Source: Glaciimonas sp. CA11.2 (GTDB lineage: Bacteria; Pseudomonadota; Gammaproteobacteria; Burkholderiales; Burkholderiaceae_D). Taken from it: 64,000 bases of DNA. Positions within the stretch are counted from its first letter, which is position 1. Every line of letters begins with the position of its first letter. The position numbers were made by a program, and so were the translations under genes. Shown in pieces: positions 58,744 through 64,000 of the stretch. The stretch is from the NCBI RefSeq assembly GCF_034314045.1, contig NZ_JAVIWL010000001.1, positions 372,001 through 436,000 on the forward strand, read 5' to 3'. A model generated the notes under the pieces. The model was given only the letters and a program-made list of their open reading frames with translations, did no database searches and was not told the DNA's origin.

Positions 58744-60219
58744 TCAACTTTCTTCGTCTTGTAATTGTTCTGGCTCCTTCCCCAGCACCAATTGCGCTGC
58801 CTCGCTAGGTAGCGCCTCAACCGACTTCAATTTACGCGCCATCTGCCGACTACGAACCTCGGCCTGATCGATGTTTTTTGCTGCCCGCTCAAGAGCCAAC
58901 TTGGTCGCTGCCAACACGTCACCAAACTTGGTGAACTCGGTCTTCACTGCGCCCAGGACTTGCCAGACTTCGGAAGAGCGTTTCTCAAGCGCTAAGGTTC
59001 TGAAACCCATTTGTAGGCTGTTTAATAATGCCGACAAGGTCGATGGGCCAGCGATGCTGATGCGATGGAGTCGTTGCAAGTCATCGGCCAAACCTGGACG
59101 CCGCATCACTTCTGCGTACAGACCTTCAGTAGGCAAAAAGAGAATCGCAAAATCGGTAGTAAGCGGTGGTGATAAATATTTTTCCGCGATGGTTTTCGCC
59201 TCGCCCCGCACGGCTCGCTCCAACTCACGGCCTGCCAAGGCAACGCCATCGGCATCTGCGCGATCAGCGGCCTCGGACAATCTTTCATACTGCTCTTTAG
59301 GAAACTTTGCATCAATCGGCATCCACACCGGCGTATTACCGTCATCATGGCCTGGCAACTTAATCGCAAACTCAACACGCTCGCCACTACCGGGAACCGT
59401 CTCCACATTTTTAGCATATTGTTCGGGCGTCAAAACTTGCTCCAACAACATTTCCAGCTGCACTTCGCCCCAAGTACCACGCGTTTTAACGTTGGTAAGA
59501 ACGCGTTTCAAGTCGCCGACGCCAATTGCCAGTTGCTGCATCTCACCCAAACCTTGATGCACTTTTTCCAGCCGGTCCGAGACAATCTGGAAGGACTCAC
59601 CCAAACGTTTTTCTAACGTTGCGTGCAGTTTTTCATCCACGGTCTTGCGCATCTCTTCAAGGCGCAGACCATTATCATTTTGCAGATCCTTAATTTTTGC
59701 TTCCAGCGTGGTACGAATTTCTGTCATCCGCTGCGCGTTCGACTCAGTCAGCGTGGCCAGGGTCTGATTAAGTGTATCGCCAAAACGTTGCAGAGAAAGT
59801 GCCTGCTCTTCACGACTGGTCTGCGCCTGTTGATTCATGGCCAGGCGCATGCTGTCGAGTTGCTGTGCATTGGTCTCATTGAGTCGCACCAATTGTTGGG
59901 CAAACGCATCGATCTGACTATTCTGCAATGTCGCCACACTGGTCATTTGGGCTAATACGGTCTGTTGCAATTGCCCAAAACTCGCACCGATTTCCTGACG
60001 CGTACTCTGGGCACTACCTTGCACCTGATCGCGTAGCTCTCGCTCATTACGATCACCGATATCTTGTTGACTACGCAACAAATCGTCTTTGATTTGCGTC
60101 AATTGCGCCTGCTGCGCATCACCTTTTCCAGAGTGACCGGACCGCCAGATCGACACGACCTGAAGCGCTATGATGATCGCGGCAATAATGAGCAAAACAA
60201 ATAATTCAGATAACGTCAT
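58744..60219 (-). CDS. rmuC: DNA recombination protein RmuC
   Basis: Inner-membrane-anchored coiled-coil protein of 491 residues with a nuclease-like RmuC domain; in E. coli it limits inversions between short repeats. An N-terminal helix (LFVLLIIAAIIIALQVVSIW) is followed by about 200 residues of coiled coil rich in Gln/Glu. The conserved core has TRGTWGEVQLEMLLEQVLTPEQYAKN, PIDAKFPKEQYERL and FLPTEGLYAEVMRRPGL. It lies 63 bases after the hemoglobin gene. Confidence 0.94.
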   Translation of the reverse strand: MTLSELFVLLIIAAIIIALQVVSIWRSGHSGKGDAQQAQLTQIKDDLLRSQQDIGDRNERELRDQVQGSAQSTRQEIGASFGQLQQTVLAQMTSVATLQNSQIDAFAQQLVRLNETNAQQLDSMRLAMNQQAQTSREEQALSLQRFGDTLNQTLATLTESNAQRMTEIRTTLEAKIKDLQNDNGLRLEEMRKTVDEKLHATLEKRLGESFQIVSDRLEKVHQGLGEMQQLAIGVGDLKRVLTNVKTRGTWGEVQLEMLLEQVLTPEQYAKNVETVPGSGERVEFAIKLPGHDDGNTPVWMPIDAKFPKEQYERLSEAADRADADGVALAGRELERAVRGEAKTIAEKYLSPPLTTDFAILFLPTEGLYAEVMRRPGLADDLQRLHRISIAGPSTLSALLNSLQMGFRTLALEKRSSEVWQVLGAVKTEFTKFGDVLAATKLALERAAKNIDQAEVRSRQMARKLKSVEALPSEAAQLVLGKEPEQLQDEES

Positions 60220-60282
60220 GCTGTCAGTTCAAAAAAAAGGGGCTGCATCCGCAACCCAGTAAAAAAATCCACGTCTGATAAA

Positions 60283-60717
60283 CTACGCTTGCGTATCCAC
60301 GTTATCGGGCTTATTACGCATCCAGTCAGCGGTATCAAAGAAAGAACTCATCAAACGCTCCTGCAATTGTTCCTCTAACCCGACATCCTGCATCGCCAGC
60401 GCCATACACCGCAGCCATTGATCCCGCTCCGGCGTCGAAATCGCATACGGCAAGTGCCGTGCGCGCAAGCGCGGATGACCAAATCGCTCAACAAACAAGT
60501 CCGGGCCACCACTCCAACCCGACAAGAACCAATAGAATTTGTCCCGCGACCCATCCAGCGAAGTGGGATGCAAAATCCGCACACCAGAAAACGCAGGCTC
60601 CAGATCCATCAAATCATAAAAGCGATCAACTAGCTCGCGCAAACGCTCAGCGCCACCAATCAATTCAAAGATAGAAGGCGGCGTCAGTTCAACAGAAGAA
60701 TTTTTATCAATAGTCAT
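60283..60717 (-). CDS. group II truncated hemoglobin
   Basis: A heme protein of 144 residues that binds O2 or NO. ATG at 60717 was chosen; a GTG at 60741 is further upstream. Features: LIGGAERLRELVDRFYDLM with the B-helix Tyr, FYWFLSGWSGGPDLF, proximal His88 in GHPRLRARHLPYAIS, and the G-helix Trp in RDQWLRCM. The pattern is that of trHbO-type globins. It is encoded between the FtsX-type permease and rmuC. Role (oxygen supply or NO detoxification) is not decidable here. Confidence 0.94.
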   Translation of the reverse strand: MTIDKNSSVELTPPSIFELIGGAERLRELVDRFYDLMDLEPAFSGVRILHPTSLDGSRDKFYWFLSGWSGGPDLFVERFGHPRLRARHLPYAISTPERDQWLRCMALAMQDVGLEEQLQERLMSSFFDTADWMRNKPDNVDTQA

Positions 60718-60750
60718 AGATCGGAATGATAACGCAAACACCCCCTAAAT

Positions 60751-63252
60751 TCATGCCTCTCGCAAAGTCTCCAAAGGCGGCCGAGACAAAACCCCTCTCA
60801 ACCCAATCCACCCACCCACAAACGTACAAACCGCCCCAATCACCATCCCGGCAACCCAAATCAACGGACTAAACGCCCAGGTAAAACTAAACACATAATG
60901 CGCTAACGCCCATCCTGTAGCCGCCGCGCCAGTTGCCGCCAAAAATCCCGCCAAACTGCCAATCAATGCAAATTCAATCCACTGCGCATGCGACAACTGC
61001 GTGCGCGTAGCGCCCAAAGCCCGCAATAAACCCGCCTCCCGCGTGCGCTCCCCTTGCGAACTCAACAACGCTGCATACAAGACCAAGCCACCGGACGCCA
61101 ACGTAAACAGGAACAAAAATTCAACCGCCGCCACGACCTGATCGACCACGTCCTGCAATTGCTGAATAATACTGCCAATATCAACAATGGTCAGATTCGG
61201 GAAGTCACGCGTCAACTGGTTACCAAGATTGCTGTGCGCAGGCGGTAAGCGGAACGCCGTAATCCAGGTTTGCGGTGTATTCACCATGGCCTTCGGATTT
61301 AAAATGACAAAGAAATTGACCTGCATCGAGCCCCATTCCAACTTACGCAAGCTGGTAATCGGTGCACTGACGGTCTGACCAGCGATATCAAATGTGAGTT
61401 TGTCACCTAACTTCAGGTTCAACGTTTTTGCCAGCCCTTCTTCAACCGAGGCTTCCGGCTGATCGTCTTTATACCAATTACCGGCGACTATCTCATTTTT
61501 CAGTGGCACAGCCACCATGGTCGACAAATTGAATTCGCGCTCTACCAATCGTTTAGCACGGTCTTCCTGATACGTTTCCGGGTTGATAACATTGCCATTA
61601 ATTTCAGTCAAGCGACCACGAATCATCGGATAGAGGTTCGGTTGCGTAATACCAGCTGCAACAAGTCGTCGATTGATATCGGCAAGTTGGTCGGGCTGAA
61701 TATTAATCACAAACCGGTTTGGCGCATCGGCAGGCGTCGATTGCCGCCATGCGCCGATAAGGTCACCGCGGATCACCGTTAGCAATAGTAACGCCATCAA
61801 ACCAAGCGCCAACGCGACAATCTGCACAATTGTGGCTCCTGGTCGGCGTTGCAATCCGGTCAGGGCAAAGCGCCAACTTGGATGCTTGAAAGCGCCGCGC
61901 GCGGTCCGCAAGGACTTCAGTGCTAACCACGAGATCAGCCCAAACATCGCAAAACAACCCAAAAATCCAAGCGCCGTCAGCAAACCCAACTTTACGTCTC
62001 CCGCTTGCCAGAGCAACAAGCCGATAAAGGTGAGCGTTCCCAAACCATAGGTTGCCACGACCGCGACTTGCGGCGGGTCTTGCTCGCGTCGTATGACCCG
62101 GTTATGCGGCACGTTGCGCAGCTGCAAGATCGGTGGCAGGGCAAATCCAACTAATAATAGCAATCCGGTCACAATTCCCTGCAAGCCAGGGATAACACTC
62201 GGAGGTGGCAAATCATGGGCGACGAACTTACCAAGTGTCTCAAGCAACACAAAATGTGCGCCAAATCCGACTAAGGCACCGAGTACACTTCCAATCAGGC
62301 CAATCATTAAGAATTCGTATAGATATAGCTGTGTGACCTGATTTTGGGTCAAGCCGAGACAACGCAACATCGCACACGCATCAAGATGACGTAACATGAA
62401 GCGCCGCGCTGCCATCGCTACAGCCACAGCGGCCAACATCGCTGACAACAGACCCACCAACGATAAAAACTGCTGCGCCCGATCCAGCGTAGCGCGCATT
62501 TCGGGGCGTCCGGTCTCTAACGACTCTATGCGCACGCCCTTAACGTTATCCCGCGCAATCTCAGCTTCTACCCACCCCTGAAATGCCTGAACTTGCGGGG
62601 CCGCGCCGGCCAATAATAAACGGTAAGTAACGCGAGAACCGTCTTGCACTAAATGCGTCGATGCCAGATCAGCGAGTGACAGCATCACGCGCGGCGAAAA
62701 GTTGACAAAGCCACTACCGCGATCCGGCTCGACCGAGAGAATGTGTGCAATCGTGAAGGTGCGATCACCGAGCTTAAGCGGTGCGCCGACGCTGATGTTT
62801 AATGCGGTCAGGATATTCGGATCAACCCAGACCGTACCGGCAGCGGGAACGGCGCGGGTGATGGTGTCTGGCGTTCCTGGCTTATCGGTAATACTTAAAT
62901 TGCCACGCAAAGGATAGGCGGCGGAGACGGCTTTTAACGAGGCTAACTGAGATTTGGAATCATCGCCCTCGCCCGATAATGCCATGCTAGGGAATACTAC
63001 GGTGTCGGCAATGGTCAATCCACGCCGCTGTGCCTCGGCGCGCCAATTCGGGTTGACCGGTTGGTCAGCTCCGATCAATAAGTCGGCACCCAACAATTGG
63101 TGGGCATCACGCGCTAATCCCGCGCGCATCCGATCAACAAAAAATCCGACCGAAGACAATGCCGCCACCGCCACAATTAACGCCACCAACAAGAATCGTA
63201 ACTCACCCGCCCGCCAATCGCGTTGGGTCATGCGCAGAGACTGCAAAATCAT
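60751..63252 (-). CDS. large FtsX-type ABC transporter permease (YbbP-like)
   Basis: An 833-residue inner-membrane protein with two FtsX/MacB-type halves. An N-terminal helix (LRFLLVALIVAVAALSSVGFF) is followed by a periplasmic domain, helices around LSAMLAAVAVAMAARRFMLRHLD, a second periplasmic domain after residue 500, and the final bundle with FTLASGGLVLYAALLSSQGERTREAGLLRALGATRTQL. Length and layout match YbbP, the partner of ATPase YbbA. No ATPase gene is present beside it. Its ATG overlaps the DUF4126 stop (ATGA). Confidence 0.9.
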   Translation of the reverse strand: MILQSLRMTQRDWRAGELRFLLVALIVAVAALSSVGFFVDRMRAGLARDAHQLLGADLLIGADQPVNPNWRAEAQRRGLTIADTVVFPSMALSGEGDDSKSQLASLKAVSAAYPLRGNLSITDKPGTPDTITRAVPAAGTVWVDPNILTALNISVGAPLKLGDRTFTIAHILSVEPDRGSGFVNFSPRVMLSLADLASTHLVQDGSRVTYRLLLAGAAPQVQAFQGWVEAEIARDNVKGVRIESLETGRPEMRATLDRAQQFLSLVGLLSAMLAAVAVAMAARRFMLRHLDACAMLRCLGLTQNQVTQLYLYEFLMIGLIGSVLGALVGFGAHFVLLETLGKFVAHDLPPPSVIPGLQGIVTGLLLLVGFALPPILQLRNVPHNRVIRREQDPPQVAVVATYGLGTLTFIGLLLWQAGDVKLGLLTALGFLGCFAMFGLISWLALKSLRTARGAFKHPSWRFALTGLQRRPGATIVQIVALALGLMALLLLTVIRGDLIGAWRQSTPADAPNRFVINIQPDQLADINRRLVAAGITQPNLYPMIRGRLTEINGNVINPETYQEDRAKRLVEREFNLSTMVAVPLKNEIVAGNWYKDDQPEASVEEGLAKTLNLKLGDKLTFDIAGQTVSAPITSLRKLEWGSMQVNFFVILNPKAMVNTPQTWITAFRLPPAHSNLGNQLTRDFPNLTIVDIGSIIQQLQDVVDQVVAAVEFLFLFTLASGGLVLYAALLSSQGERTREAGLLRALGATRTQLSHAQWIEFALIGSLAGFLAATGAAATGWALAHYVFSFTWAFSPLIWVAGMVIGAVCTFVGGWIGLRGVLSRPPLETLREA

Positions 63253-63833
63253 GTACTAAGCCTTTGAAAAACCCAGCGCAGACTACGCCACAACTTGGGC
63301 AACAACCAGATTGCAAAAATAAAGAATACCAGCAAAAATCCGAATAGGACCCAAGGGTGGTAAAACGCTGCCCATAAAGCGCCCAATACGGTGACATCTT
63401 CGGAAAATGAGGCCGCCCAATTACTTAATGGTTCTGGTGAAGTATTGATCATGGCGCGACTACCCGCCTTGGTAGCATGGGCACTGGCGGCAAAAGTGCC
63501 ACCGACCAGCGCGGCAGCCGTCGTCACTGCAGGGTCCATATGTCCCATCGCGGCGGCGCTTAATACAGCACCGGCAGGAATGCGGATAAACGTCTGGACC
63601 GCATCCCAGATTGAATCGAGACCCGGTATTTTATCGGCTAAAAATTCGACCAGCATCAACAAGCCGGTAATACCCAAAATCCAGGGAGACTGCAATACTT
63701 CTAGCGTGTGCGGAAGGGTGATCCAACCCAAGCGTCCGAATAGTCCGGCGACGAATAACGCCATATACAGGCGAATGCCGCTGGCCCAGGAAAGGCCTGC
63801 TGCCATCGCGGCAGTCGAAAGTGTATCCACCAT
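63249..63833 (-). CDS. DUF4126 family membrane protein
   Basis: A 194-residue protein with about four hydrophobic segments, including the family start AAGLSWASGIRLYMALFVAGL. The Asp/Pro-rich FLADKIPGLDSIWDAVQTFIR and GGTFAASAHATKAGSRAMINTSPEPLSNW also fit DUF4126. Function unknown. It is coupled to the following permease by a four-base overlap, which suggests a shared membrane role. Confidence 0.88.
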   Translation of the reverse strand: MVDTLSTAAMAAGLSWASGIRLYMALFVAGLFGRLGWITLPHTLEVLQSPWILGITGLLMLVEFLADKIPGLDSIWDAVQTFIRIPAGAVLSAAAMGHMDPAVTTAAALVGGTFAASAHATKAGSRAMINTSPEPLSNWAASFSEDVTVLGALWAAFYHPWVLFGFLLVFFIFAIWLLPKLWRSLRWVFQRLST

Positions 63834-63916
63834 ATCGGCTCCCCACAGGATTCTGCTTCACCATCAATCAAGTCGATCGAGAAGCTAATTACATCGGTTA
63901 AATGAGAAAAACCTCG

Positions 63917-64000
63917 CTAAAACAACGTTTTTATACGATATTCCAACTTTGAAAGGTCGGCAAGCATTGCGTGAGCCGTCCGATAGCGCCAACGCCAATC
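63917..64000 (-). CDS. possible 3' end of a gene beyond the right edge
   Basis: On the minus strand 27 codons are open from the window edge to TAG at 63919-63917, reading RTAHAMLADLSKLEYRIK near the end. Too short to identify, and it may be chance. It lies 83 bases upstream of the DUF4126 start. Confidence 0.2.
   Translation of the reverse strand, partial: DWRWRYRTAHAMLADLSKLEYRIKTLF

Overview
The window is chromosomal DNA of a betaproteobacterium, order Burkholderiales, most likely family Oxalobacteraceae (Collimonas, Glaciimonas or Herminiimonas type). The evidence is the protein flavour, a moderate GC content, and a very long block with betaproteobacterial core gene order: yceD-rpmF-plsX-fabH-fabD-fabG-acpP-fabF-ygfX-like-rpoE-rseA-rseB-degP-grx-lepA-lepB-DUF4845-rnc-era-recO-pdxJ-acpS-nagZ-uvrC-pgsA-tRNA-Gly-tRNA-Cys. 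No species call is made.

Region 1 (1-5.8 kb, minus strand) is a copper/silver export locus. It has a small Cys/Met-containing secreted protein, then cusC, cusB and cusA joined by 4-base ATGA overlaps; cusA runs off the left edge. CusB carries an N-terminal heavy-metal-binding domain and a fused C-terminal CusF-like domain. Region 2 (5.8-14.5 kb) is accessory and decayed. It holds an orphan 525-residue protein of unknown function, transaldolase, remnants of a MexF/OprN-type drug efflux system, a frameshifted tauC-like permease, and an intact NitT/TauT-type ABC importer (binding protein, ATPase, permease) with a terminator after the binding-protein gene.

Region 3 (14.5-20.3 kb) is the replication/repair cluster dnaX-ybaB-(ABM-domain gene)-recR, divergent from an AidB-like acyl-CoA dehydrogenase. 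Region 4 (20.3-45.6 kb, all minus strand) is the core block: fatty-acid and phospholipid synthesis, the sigma-E envelope stress module, LepA and signal peptidase, RNase III/Era/RecO, pyridoxine synthesis, holo-ACP synthase, NagZ, UvrC, PgsA and two tRNAs. The one foreign-looking member is a benE-type transporter between recO and pdxJ.

Region 5 (45.6-51.1 kb) has a Maf pyrophosphatase and an RsmI-family methyltransferase on the plus strand, a 539-base structured intergenic region, and the minus-strand group rluC-HAD phosphatase-Rieske protein-sppA. Region 6 (51.1-58.5 kb, plus strand) has rne with a long leader, then the molybdenum cofactor genes moaA-mobA-moeA. Region 7 (58.7-64 kb, minus strand) has DUF4126, a large FtsX-type permease, a group II truncated hemoglobin and rmuC.

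Most of the window is conserved housekeeping DNA. The best candidates for something new are the orphan 525-residue protein, a 40-base near-perfect palindrome covering the ribosome binding site and start codon of the ygfX-like gene, the row of hairpins at 47.28-47.45 kb, and the small copper-locus protein. No CRISPR array, prophage, insertion sequence or obvious defence system was seen.
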